Assembly: GCA_049281195.1 (NCBI GenBank)
Contig: JBAPRR010000215.1
Coordinates: 1-13,607, forward strand
Direction: 5' to 3'
Length of the DNA: 13,607 nucleotides
Source of the DNA: JBAPRR01 sp049281195
Lineage (GTDB): Bacteria; Actinomycetota; Acidimicrobiia; Acidimicrobiales; CAVXTF01
A model generated the notes under the pieces. The model was not told the origin of the DNA. It saw only the letters and a program-made list of their open reading frames with translations, and did no database searches. How positions within the stretch are numbered: position 1 is the stretch's first letter; every line of letters starts with the position of its first letter. Below, piece by piece: positions 6,999 to 13,607 of this stretch. Made by a program: the position numbers and the translations under genes.

Positions 6999-8184
6999 AT
7001 GACATCAGCTTCATCGGATCCTCGGGGAGTTACTCCGCCGACCGATCCCGACCTGAGAGAAGAGATCATCGACACCGTCCGGCGCTTCGTGGCCCGCGAT
7101 GTCATCCCGGTCGCCTCCGAGCTCGAACGTCACGATGAGTTTCCTACGCAATTGGTCGCCAAGATGCGCGATCTCGGGTTGTTCGGGGTCACAATCCCTG
7201 TGCGATACGGAGGACTCGGTCTCGACCTGCTGACCTACATCGGCGTGATCGAGGAGCTGTCCTACGGCTGGATGAGCTTGACCGGCATCGTCAACACACA
7301 CACCATGGCGGCCACACTTCTGATCCAGCACGGCGACGACATGCAGAAGGAACGCTGGCTTCCCGAGCTGGCATCCGGGTCCAAACGCGGCGCCCTGTCA
7401 CTTTCTGAGCCGGACGCAGGAAGCGACACCCGCAGCATCACCTGCAAGGCCGCCAGGGACGGCGACATCTACGTGATAAACGGAGTCAAGGCGTGGGTGA
7501 CCAACGGCGAACGGGCATCGCTCGTCGCGTTGGCCGCACGTACCGACCAAGGAATCTCCGCCTTCATCATTGAAAAGGAGCCGGGGCCGAGATTCGAGGG
7601 CATATCGGTCAGCAAGCACGTCGGCAAGCTCGGTTACAAGGGGGTGGAGACCGTAGAGATGGCTTATACGGATCACCGCATCCCCGCGGGCAAACATGAT
7701 CGGGGATCCCGGTCGCGGGCTGGCGCTCATCCTCGGTGTGCTCGAGATCGGCCGCATCAACATCGCGGCACGGGCTGTCGGTGTGGCCCGAGCGTCGTTC
7801 GATGCCGCTTTCAAGTACGCGCAACAACGTGCCACGTTCGGGAAACCCATCGCCGAGCATCAAGCAATCCAGATCAAGCTTGCGGACATGGCCACGCGTC
7901 TCGAGGCGGCGAAGCTCCTCACCCGTAATGCAGCAGAGCGCAAGGCAGCCGGCCTGCGCTGCGACGTCGAAGCCGGCATGGCCAAGCTTTTCGCCAGCGA
8001 GACCGCACTCGAGCTCGCCACCGAGGCCATGCGCATATTCGGCGGCGTCGGCTATACGACCGAGCTCCCGATCGAGCGCTACTACCGGGACGCTCCACTC
8101 ATGGTCATAGGAGAGGGCACGAACGAGATCCAGAAGCTCGTGATCGCCAGAGGCCTGCTCAAAAGGGCACACGAATCGGTTTGA
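6999..8184 (+). pseudogene. Acyl-CoA dehydrogenase (MCAD-type active site), interrupted by a one-base frameshift
   Basis: With one base removed near 7688-7690 the gene encodes a standard 394-residue acyl-CoA dehydrogenase. The 5' part (6999 to about 7690) reads the N-terminal helical domain, LSLSEPDAGSD, INGVKAWVTNG and the end of the beta domain, DHRIPA. The frame then slips: the expected AANMIGDPGRGLALILG continues in another frame from about 7690 to the stop at 8182-8184. The 3' part has RATFGKPI, FGGVGY and IGEGTNEIQ with the canonical catalytic Glu at 8113-8115. Uncorrected, the 5' frame runs to a stop ending at 7928 and gives a 309-residue product with a nonsense tail, while the 3' part could start at an ATG at 7696 and give 162 residues. 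The ATG at 6999 has AGAGGA (6988-6993) five bases upstream, 22 bases after the preceding gene. No other damage is visible, so a recent mutation or a sequencing/assembly error are both plausible. Confidence 0.9.
7686..7698 (+). other. Frameshift site: probable extra G in a GGG run
   Basis: The bases from 7686 read GCGGGCAAACATG. Dropping one G of the run at 7688-7690 gives codons for Ala-Ala-Asn-Met and restores the family-typical sequence across the junction. The shift needed is +1, and no known slippery site, stop codon or downstream stimulatory element is seen, so programmed recoding is unlikely. Confidence 0.8.
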
Positions 8185-8187
8185 CGA

Positions 8188-9777
8188 TCACAGCGGCTGG
8201 ATCCGGCCCTGGTCGGCGACTCTGGTTCGAAGCGCCTCTTTCACCACCTTGCCTGTTGCGTTCACCGGCAGCTCGTCGAGGATCTGGAGAGCACGCGGGA
8301 CCTTGTAGTTGGCCATCTGGTCGCGGCACCAGGTAAGAATCTCGTCCGGCTGCAGCTGCGCCTTCGAAGTAGTGACGACAAACGCCATTCCGACCTCCCC
8401 AAGCCGCGCATCGGGAATACCGATCACCGCTGCCTGGGATATGCCTGGGTGGCGTAGGAGTGCGTTTTCTATCTCGGCCGGATAGGCGTTGAACCCTCCG
8501 ACGATGAACATCTCCTTGGCGCGGCCGACTATCCGCAGGCGTCCGTTTTCATCCATGACTCCGAGGTCTCCGGTTTGCAACCAGCCCTGTGGCGACAATG
8601 CTGCTGCAGTTGCTTCGGGGTCATCGAGATAACCGAGCATGACGGTTGGACCCTTGAGGAGCACCTCGCCTGCTTCGCTACAAGCCACCTGGCGCGAATC
8701 GGGCCCGACCACTCGGATCTCGAAACCCGGGCGTGGCTTTCCGACCGTAGTTGCGACCGCTTCAGCGTCGTCGTCGGGAACTGTTGCGCTCGCTGTGCCG
8801 GCTTCCGTCAGGCCATAGGCAGTGATCACCCTGGAGAACGGCAATTCCTCGTCGATCCGGCGTACGAGCTGGACTGGAATGTCTGCGGCTCCGGTTACTG
8901 CGACCCTTAAGCTTGAAAGGTCGAAACCGTCTCGACGGGGATGGTCGAGGATGGCTTGATACAGGGTCGGCGGGCCGGGAAGGACGGTGATTTGCTCTTC
9001 CGCCACTCGCGCCAGCACGCTCTCGACGTTGAACACCGCTTGGGGAAACATTGCCGCGCCACTCGCGACACAAGCCAGGATTCCCGCCTTCAGCCCGAAC
9101 ATGTGGAAATACGGGTTGATCATCAGGTAGCGGTCATTCACACTGAGTCCGGTCATGCGAACCCAGTCGGTGGCGATGCCCAGGGTTCTCGATTGCGTCA
9201 TCACGACGCCCTTCGCCACTCCCGTCGTCCCTGAGGTGAAGAGGATGTCCGACATGTCGTCCGCGTTGATGGCTGCCGAGCGCCGTCCGACCTTCTCGAT
9301 CGCAGAGGCCGGAACGTCACTGACGAAGGAGCTCCACGAGATGGCCCCCGATGGAACGCGGCCGCTTGCAACGATGATCGTTTCCAGTTCCGGCAACTCG
9401 ATGCCCGCAGACGCCAGTATCGACAGATAGTCAGTGTCCAAAAAGTCGGTCACAGTGACGAGAACCCGTGCACTACTTCTTCGAAGGATCCCAGAGGCTT
9501 CGACTCCTTTGAATCGGGTGTTGACCGGGACGAGGACACAGCCGGCCTGGAACAGCCCGAGGACGGCGATGATCCATTCAGCGCTGTTGAACGCCCAGAC
9601 GGCGACCCGGTCGCCCGGCTCGACGCCCCGGTCCACCAAGCCACCGGCGAAAGAACGGGATCGGTCGAAAAGCTGCTCATAGGTCAGCTCGGTGTGGCCA
9701 TCTCTGACTGCGAGACGATCGCCGAACCGGACCGCGGCATCTTTCGTCATTGCGGGGATGCTCTCCCACTCCGTCAT
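8188..9777 (-). CDS. Acyl-CoA ligase, AMP-forming (FadD3-like)
   Basis: Activates a carboxylic acid with ATP and CoA via an acyl-adenylate. The 529 residues fit the family. Visible core motifs are the P-loop TSGTTGVAKG (181-190), NPYFHMFGLKAG (221-232), LPGPPTLYQ (266-274), YGLTEA (321-326), QTGDLG (401-406), GRAKEMFIVGGFNAYPAEIE (418-437) and the adenylation Lys in NATGK (Lys510). The VLPGPPT and LDHPRR segments and the overall order resemble FadD3, the mycobacterial ligase for the steroid-ring-derived acid HIP; that resemblance is from memory and the substrate is unproven. I chose the ATG at 9777, with AAGGGG upstream, over the frame's extension to 9966, which would overlap the upstream oxidoreductase gene. 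It follows that gene by 61 bases on the same strand. Its 3' end faces the broken acyl-CoA dehydrogenase gene across only 3 bases. Confidence 0.93.
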   Translation of the reverse strand: MTEWESIPAMTKDAAVRFGDRLAVRDGHTELTYEQLFDRSRSFAGGLVDRGVEPGDRVAVWAFNSAEWIIAVLGLFQAGCVLVPVNTRFKGVEASGILRRSSARVLVTVTDFLDTDYLSILASAGIELPELETIIVASGRVPSGAISWSSFVSDVPASAIEKVGRRSAAINADDMSDILFTSGTTGVAKGVVMTQSRTLGIATDWVRMTGLSVNDRYLMINPYFHMFGLKAGILACVASGAAMFPQAVFNVESVLARVAEEQITVLPGPPTLYQAILDHPRRDGFDLSSLRVAVTGAADIPVQLVRRIDEELPFSRVITAYGLTEAGTASATVPDDDAEAVATTVGKPRPGFEIRVVGPDSRQVACSEAGEVLLKGPTVMLGYLDDPEATAAALSPQGWLQTGDLGVMDENGRLRIVGRAKEMFIVGGFNAYPAEIENALLRHPGISQAAVIGIPDARLGEVGMAFVVTTSKAQLQPDEILTWCRDQMANYKVPRALQILDELPVNATGKVVKEALRTRVADQGRIQPL

Positions 9778-9838
9778 CGGAGCCCCTTGAGTCTCCCCCA
9801 CCACCGGCCTCTCCGAGTCGGACACCGGAACAATCCGA

Positions 9839-10795
9839 CTATCGAAGCGACCGGGCGAGTGAGGCCACGAGCTCACGTGTGCGGCGCGCCGATTCGACCA
9901 TCTCGTCCCGGTTGTCTCCAATGGCAAGAACACGGACGGAAAGATCGGTCGTTCCGGCATCGGCAAATGCCCGGAGTCTCTTTTCGATGGTCGACTCCGT
10001 CCCGCAGGCGAGTATGTCTCCTATGCCGGTCGCATCACCGATCGACAGCAGCCTTTGATAGTTCGGCGAGACTTCGGCTTCGGCGAGAATCCGGTTGGCG
10101 CGCGATCTGGCGGTGTCGACCTCTGCTTCGCGGCACAAACAAACAGGGACGCCGGCAACGATGCGTGGAGCAGGGCGCCCGGCTTTCGCGGCCGCTTCGG
10201 TGATCAATGGAACGACGTGCGTGTCGATTGCCCGCTCGTCAGCCATCCACAGGATCGTCCCACTGGTGAGCCTTCCGGCAAGTCGCAGCATCACCGGCCC
10301 CAATGCCGCGATCAGTACCGGTATGGGAGGCAAGTCCGTGATGTCGAGGGGATTGTGGACTTTGAACATCTCGTTCTCGACGTCGACCGATCCCGGGCCA
10401 CTGAACGCCCGTTCGAGCACCTCGAGGTATGAACGCATCGTCAATGCGGGCCTGTCATAGGCCAGCCCGAGCATGTCGCTTATGACCCAGTGGTGCGAGA
10501 CACCGAGCCCAAGGCACAGGCGACCATTTGTGACGGCCTGTACCGACAATGCCTGCTGAGCAAGCGCGATCGGATGCCGGGGTTGGACGGGTACGACGGC
10601 TGTTCCGATCTCGACGTGCGCCGTTGCGGACCCTGCGACCGTCGCCGCGGTGAGAGCGTCGAACTCGTCGGGGATCTGAGGGATCCATACCGTCTCGAAG
10701 CCCGCGGATTCGGCCAGTACGGCGTCGGCCCGGAGACTCTCCACCTTGGTGCTGTAGCGCCCCCGATGAGGGCCGATCATCACCCCGACGCGCAA
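9839..10795 (-). CDS. LLM-class (luciferase-like, probably F420-dependent) oxidoreductase
   Basis: A 318-residue TIM-barrel protein of the luciferase-like monooxygenase superfamily. Landmarks are the first beta strand RVGVMIGP, ESAGFETVWIPQ (about 29-40), VEIGTAVVPVQPRHP (about 81-95), the LGLGVSHHW segment (about 94-103) and PIPVLIAALGPVMLRLAG (about 187-204). Actinobacterial proteins of this layout mostly use coenzyme F420 for hydride transfer, although FMN-dependent members exist. The start is TTG at 10795: the strong site GGAGGAG lies seven bases upstream, and a later start at the internal ATG would cut the first beta strand. It precedes the acyl-CoA ligase gene on the same strand and is divergent from the P450 gene. 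The substrate, possibly an alcohol or a ketone, is unknown. Confidence 0.9.
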   Translation of the reverse strand: MRVGVMIGPHRGRYSTKVESLRADAVLAESAGFETVWIPQIPDEFDALTAATVAGSATAHVEIGTAVVPVQPRHPIALAQQALSVQAVTNGRLCLGLGVSHHWVISDMLGLAYDRPALTMRSYLEVLERAFSGPGSVDVENEMFKVHNPLDITDLPPIPVLIAALGPVMLRLAGRLTSGTILWMADERAIDTHVVPLITEAAAKAGRPAPRIVAGVPVCLCREAEVDTARSRANRILAEAEVSPNYQRLLSIGDATGIGDILACGTESTIEKRLRAFADAGTTDLSVRVLAIGDNRDEMVESARRTRELVASLARSLR

Positions 10796-10802
10796 AAACC
10801 TT

Positions 10803-10809
10803 CTCCTCC
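10803..10809 (-). promoter_or_regulatory. Strong ribosome binding site that fixes a TTG start
   Basis: The minus strand reads GGAGGAG here, seven bases before the TTG at 10795-10793. This spacing supports TTG over the downstream GTG and ATG codons of the LLM-class oxidoreductase gene. Confidence 0.75.
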
Positions 10810-10816
10810 GGGCAAA

Positions 10817-10846
10817 ATGAGAACGGCCTTCTCATGTTACTATAAC
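10817..10846. promoter_or_regulatory. Operator-like palindrome and candidate divergent promoter
   Basis: ATGAGAA (10817-10823) and TTCTCAT (10829-10835) are perfect inverted arms around CGGCC, in the gap between the LLM oxidoreductase (-) and the P450 (+). Directly beside it GTTACTATAAC (10836-10846) is AT-rich and nearly symmetric, with TACTAT on the plus strand and TATAGT on the minus strand as possible -10 elements; no convincing -35 is seen. A dimeric repressor at the palindrome would sit over both promoters. The left half, ATGAGAACGGC, differs by one base from ATGAGAATGGC at 3502-3512. Confidence 0.5.
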
Positions 10847-10885
10847 TTCACTTTCGCCACCTGACGAGTGAATAGGCCCGACCCC

Positions 10886-12088
10886 ATGACGACAGCGGAT
10901 TCAGACGTCTACTACGACCCGTATGACTTCGAGATCGACACTGATCCTTATCCCGTCTGGCGGCGGCTTCGCGACGAGCAGCCCCTCTACTACAACGACA
11001 AATACGACTTCTATGCGCTAAGCCGCTTCGCCGACGTCGAACGCTGCATCATGGATTGGCCGACGTATATATCGAGCAGGGGCACCATCTTGGAGATCGT
11101 CAAGAGTGGGATGACCTTGCCTCCGGGTTCGATCATCTTCGAGGACCCGCCAGACCACAATCTTCACCGCGGCCTTCTGTCACGGGTATTCACACCACGC
11201 AGGATGAAGGCAATCGAGCCCAAGGTTCGCGAATTCTGCGCGACGAGCCTGGACCCCCTGGTCGGAGCAAAAGGGTTCGACTTCATTCGTGACCTCGGTG
11301 CGCTCATACCGATGTGGACGATCGGGATGCTGCTCGGAATTCCCGAGCAGGACCAGGCGGGCATAAGGGACCGTGCCGATGAAGGACTGCGTCTGAAGGA
11401 TGGATCGATGCCAGACGCAGAAGAGCAGTATGGACGCGACCTGGCCGCCACCGACTTGGAGTCCTATATCGACTGGCGCGTGGATCATCCATCCGACGAT
11501 GTGATGACCGAGCTGCTCCAAGGCGAGTTCGAAGACGAGAACGGCGAAAGCCGCAAACTCAGTCGCGCGGAGGTGCTCGGATACGTCAACCTGCTGGCGG
11601 CGGCCGGCAACGAGACGACGACGCGACTCATCGGTTGGGCGGGAAAGATCCTCGCAGAGAACCCCGATCAACGTGCCGAACTGGTAGAGGATCCCACGCT
11701 CGTGCCGAACGCCGTAGAAGAACTCCTCAGATACGAGTCGCCTTCACCCGTCCAGGCCAGGTACGTCACAAAGGACGTCGAACATCACGGTCAGAAGATC
11801 GCAGCCGGGAGCGTCGTACTGCTGCTGAACGCGTCAGGCAACCGTGACGAGCGAAAATTTGAGGATGCCGACCGGTTCGACATCCACCGAAAGATCGATC
11901 ACCACCTGGCATTCGGCTACGGCATCCACTTCTGCCTGGGGGCCGCGCTGGCGCGCATGGAGGGGCGCATATCCCTCGACGAGGTCCTGAAGCGTTTCCC
12001 GACGTGGGATGTGGACTGGGAGAACGCGGTGCAGGCCCGCACTTCTACCGTCCGTGGCTGGGAGACCCTGCCAGTCATTCTTCCCTGA
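10886..12088 (+). CDS. Cytochrome P450, complete
   Basis: A soluble bacterial class I P450 of 400 residues that would insert one oxygen atom from O2 into a hydrophobic substrate using a ferredoxin and reductase encoded elsewhere. Present are the N-terminal DPYPVWRRLRDEQP (about 20-33), the C-helix DPPDHNLHR (about 87-95), the I-helix AAAGNETT (238-245) with the acid-Thr pair, the K-helix ExxR as EELLR (Glu279, Arg282), and the haem loop FGYGIHFCLG with the haem-ligating Cys350. No motif is damaged. A GTG at 10868 would add six residues but has no ribosome binding site; the ATG at 10886 has AGG nine bases upstream and gives a family-typical N-terminus. It is divergent from the LLM oxidoreductase and converges on the SDR. 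The CYP family and substrate cannot be named from sequence alone. Confidence 0.92.
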   Translation: MTTADSDVYYDPYDFEIDTDPYPVWRRLRDEQPLYYNDKYDFYALSRFADVERCIMDWPTYISSRGTILEIVKSGMTLPPGSIIFEDPPDHNLHRGLLSRVFTPRRMKAIEPKVREFCATSLDPLVGAKGFDFIRDLGALIPMWTIGMLLGIPEQDQAGIRDRADEGLRLKDGSMPDAEEQYGRDLAATDLESYIDWRVDHPSDDVMTELLQGEFEDENGESRKLSRAEVLGYVNLLAAAGNETTTRLIGWAGKILAENPDQRAELVEDPTLVPNAVEELLRYESPSPVQARYVTKDVEHHGQKIAAGSVVLLLNASGNRDERKFEDADRFDIHRKIDHHLAFGYGIHFCLGAALARMEGRISLDEVLKRFPTWDVDWENAVQARTSTVRGWETLPVILP

Positions 12089-12090
12089 GG

Positions 12091-12104
12091 CCGGTTCTCC
12101 CCGG
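12091..12104. terminator. Weak hairpin between convergent P450 and SDR genes
   Basis: CCGG (12091-12094) and CCGG (12101-12104) can pair around TTCTCC in the 20-base gap between the two stop codons. The stem is only four base pairs. The AAAA that follows would be a U-run only on the wrong side of the hairpin for minus-strand transcription. This is the only candidate terminator in the gap and the evidence is thin. Confidence 0.2.
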
Positions 12105-12108
12105 AAAA

Positions 12109-12936
12109 TCAGTAGATGCCTCTCAAAAAGTTGACCGCCGGACTCGCGTTCGGGAATGACCCGGTGACACCGGAGCTCACATATCCGGCGTCCGTCACCA
12201 TGGTTATGCCCGTCACCCCCGATGCGGCGTCGCTGCACAGGAAGACCAGCGGGTAGGCCTGTTCCAACGGCGTTGATGCAACGATACCGACCTCGGAGCG
12301 GAAGTCGGAACCGAACGTGAGCCACAGATCCGCGTTGGCCTGCGCCAGGGGCGTATCGGTCGGTCCGGGAAGAATTGCGTTGATCCTGATGCCTTCTTTC
12401 AGCAATCGGAATGCCTCACGCGCTACGTAGGCGTTTATCGCCTGCTTGCTGAACATGTAGTCGGCTTTGAGGTGCTGTGCTATCCACTCCGTCGCTTCGT
12501 CGAACTCGGTGACGTCCAAAAACTCCTGAAGCTGCTCCAGGTTGGCCTCCCATCCCAGTCCCGCAGCCGACGAGATCATCCCGATCGCAGAGCCCCGCGG
12601 CAGCTTCTGATCCCTGAGGAGCTTGTCGATGAGGTGCCGGTGACCGATGAAATTGATGCGCTCGATCCCGGGAGTCCCGTCTGCGACGCCGGCGCAGCTG
12701 AACAGAGCATGGATCGGCGCATCGACTTCGTCTGATGCTGCCTCGATCGACGCCTTGTCGGAAAGATCGAGTTGAACCGTCTTCACCCCACCCAGCTTCA
12801 CCTCGGCGCGGTCCATGACGATCACTTCGGCCCCGGCGTCCTTTACGAGCTCCGCAACTGCCGCCCCCATTCCGGTGGCCCCACCGACCACCAGTGCTCG
12901 CTTCCCCTGATACATGAACGCATCGGCCAGGCTCAT
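12109..12936 (-). CDS. Short-chain dehydrogenase/reductase (SDR), 3-alpha-hydroxysteroid-dehydrogenase-like
   Basis: NAD(P)-dependent oxidation of an alcohol or reduction of a ketone. The 275 residues include the glycine-rich loop VGGATGMG (17-24), an Asp at the end of the second strand (Asp42, which favours NAD over NADP), SCAGVA (80-85, in place of NNAG), the catalytic Ser in GMISSAAG (about 119-126), YMFSK (Tyr160, Lys164), and the post-catalytic ILPGPTDTPL (188-197). The insert between the Ser and Tyr motifs, with an EATEW segment, resembles Comamonas 3-alpha-hydroxysteroid dehydrogenase and its relatives; that match is from memory. The start has AGGGAG upstream on the minus strand. It lies between two P450 genes, so it could oxidise a P450-made hydroxyl group, which is an inference. 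Confidence 0.92.
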   Translation of the reverse strand: MSLADAFMYQGKRALVVGGATGMGAAVAELVKDAGAEVIVMDRAEVKLGGVKTVQLDLSDKASIEAASDEVDAPIHALFSCAGVADGTPGIERINFIGHRHLIDKLLRDQKLPRGSAIGMISSAAGLGWEANLEQLQEFLDVTEFDEATEWIAQHLKADYMFSKQAINAYVAREAFRLLKEGIRINAILPGPTDTPLAQANADLWLTFGSDFRSEVGIVASTPLEQAYPLVFLCSDAASGVTGITMVTDAGYVSSGVTGSFPNASPAVNFLRGIY

Positions 12937-13135
12937 CTCGATCGCTCCCTACAGTCTCTTTTAGGTCAGCCGGACGTTAGTCCCGGTGGTTCCAGGCCCG
13001 CCGGGCCGACCAATCCGGGATGCCCGCTCTCTTCAGATGGAAATTAGACAACCGCTCCATTATTATGCCGTTTGCGCTGGACAGCCACCACCGTACCGGC
13101 GCGGTCGTGCGCATGGGGAAACGGGAGGACCTCCT
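12937..13135. other. Divergent intergenic region between SDR and second P450
   Basis: About 200 bases without a supported gene. It contains two small inverted repeats, GGAC/GTCC around GTTA (12972-12983) and GGCCC/GGGCC around GCC (12995-13007), plus an AT-rich stretch around 13037-13070 that could hold the P450 promoter. I cannot place -35 and -10 boxes at acceptable spacing. The ATGAGAA half-site found at the other two divergent promoters is absent here. Confidence 0.5.
13123..13128 (+). promoter_or_regulatory. Strong ribosome binding site for a TTG-started P450
   Basis: GGGAGG lies seven bases before the TTG at 13136. No ATG or GTG in the same frame lies near good ribosome-binding spacing, so this site decides the start. 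Confidence 0.7.
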
Positions 13136-13607
13136 TTGAGCGACTTCGAAGCCGTCGATTTCTTCCGTGACGAATCTCTGTTCCCGGACCCGTACCCGTA
13201 CTACGAGTACCTGCGGTCGCGTTGCCCGGTCGAGCGGGAACCGCACCACGACGTAGTGATGGTCACCGGATACGAGGAAGCTCTCGAGGTGTACCGCGAC
13301 ACCGCCACCTTCTCTTCTTGCAACTCCGTCAGCGGTCCGTTCCCCGGGTTCTCGGTTCCACTGGAAGGCGACGACGTTGGCCCGTTGATCGAGCGCTACC
13401 GCGATCAGCTGCCCATGAGCGACCAGTTACCGACCCTCGACCCTCCCAAGCACACCGCCCACCGCCACCTTCTGCTGCGTCTCATAACCCCGAAACGGTT
13501 GAAAGAGAACGAAGACTTCATGTGGCGGCTGGCAGACCGGGTGATCGACGAGTTCGTCGGAAACGGCGAATGCGAGTTCGTCTCCGAATACGCGAGCCCT
13601 TTCACGC
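13136..13607 (+). CDS. Cytochrome P450, 3'-truncated by the window edge
   Basis: The N-terminal 157 residues of a second bacterial P450, cut by the end of the window before the I-helix, ExxR and haem-binding Cys. The N-terminus reads SDFEAVDFFRDES and then DPYPYYEYLRSRCPV (about 18-32), the usual A-helix segment. A beta-1 region with VMVTGYEEALEVY follows, and LDPPKHTAHR (about 101-110) is the C-helix motif with its haem-propionate Arg/His region. The frame is open to the last base. The start is TTG at 13136, supported by GGGAGG seven bases upstream. It is clearly a different P450 subfamily from the complete one at 10886, with little shared sequence beyond general motifs. It is divergent from the SDR gene. 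Completeness and substrate cannot be judged here. Confidence 0.9.
   Translation, partial: MSDFEAVDFFRDESLFPDPYPYYEYLRSRCPVEREPHHDVVMVTGYEEALEVYRDTATFSSCNSVSGPFPGFSVPLEGDDVGPLIERYRDQLPMSDQLPTLDPPKHTAHRHLLLRLITPKRLKENEDFMWRLADRVIDEFVGNGECEFVSEYASPFT

Noticed and set aside
7686..7698. Programmed ribosomal frameshift in the third acyl-CoA dehydrogenase
   Set aside because: A +1 shift would be required, but there is no slippery sequence, no nearby stop in the zero frame and no stimulatory structure. Acyl-CoA dehydrogenases are not known to be made this way.
9778..9966. Extended N-terminus of the acyl-CoA ligase
   Set aside because: It would overlap the end of the oxidoreductase gene, has no similarity to the ligase fold and is unnecessary given a good start at 9777.
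13124..13134. Palindrome GGAGGACCTCC over the P450 ribosome binding site
   Set aside because: The one-base centre cannot form a normal RNA hairpin, and at most four base pairs remain with a three-base loop, so sequestration of the site is not convincing.
1..13607. tRNA, rRNA, CRISPR array, insertion sequence or attachment site
   Set aside because: I saw no cloverleaf-like tRNA sequence, no regularly spaced direct repeats, no transposase or integrase frame and no paired terminal repeats anywhere in the window.

Overview
This is a GC-rich, gene-dense stretch of bacterial chromosome that reads like a catabolic island of a high-GC actinomycete. The assignment is an inference. It rests on the mix of FadE-type acyl-CoA dehydrogenases (including an unequal, two-gene pair), a FadD3-like acyl-CoA ligase, an LLM-class (F420-type) oxidoreductase, a CaiB/BaiF CoA-transferase and two cytochromes P450, all commonly found together in Mycobacteriales and Acidimicrobiia. 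The sequence alone does not let me choose between those groups. No rRNA, tRNA, CRISPR array, insertion sequence, transporter or regulator gene is visible, and no gene-free stretch exceeds 300 bases.

Layout. 1-2167 (+): the 3' part of an aldehyde dehydrogenase, then a class III CoA-transferase. 2185-3489 (-): an amidohydrolase-2 family protein that converges on the CoA-transferase across a hairpin containing one stop codon and abutting the other. 3490-3564: divergent promoter region with a large imperfect inverted repeat. 3565-8184 (+): an imidazolonepropionase-like amidohydrolase lacking its first metal-binding histidine pair, a two-gene acyl-CoA dehydrogenase whose genes overlap by one base, and a third acyl-CoA dehydrogenase broken by a one-base insertion. 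8188-10795 (-): an acyl-CoA ligase and, upstream of it, an LLM-class oxidoreductase. 10796-10885: a second divergent promoter region with a clean inverted repeat sharing a half-site with the first. 10886-12088 (+): a complete cytochrome P450. 12109-12936 (-): a short-chain dehydrogenase. 13136 to the end (+): the N-terminal third of a second P450, starting at TTG.

Together the enzymes fit oxidative attack on a hydrophobic substrate, possibly a terpenoid, a steroid-derived acid or a branched or alicyclic acid. P450s would hydroxylate; the SDR, LLM enzyme and ALDH would oxidise alcohol, carbonyl and aldehyde groups; the ligase or CoA-transferase would form CoA thioesters; the acyl-CoA dehydrogenases would introduce double bonds. 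The substrate is not identifiable from sequence. The points that most deserve a second look are the amidohydrolase with Glu-x-Asn in place of His-x-His, the split acyl-CoA dehydrogenase pair beside a canonical one, the single-base frameshift, and the shared operator-like motif at two divergent promoters.
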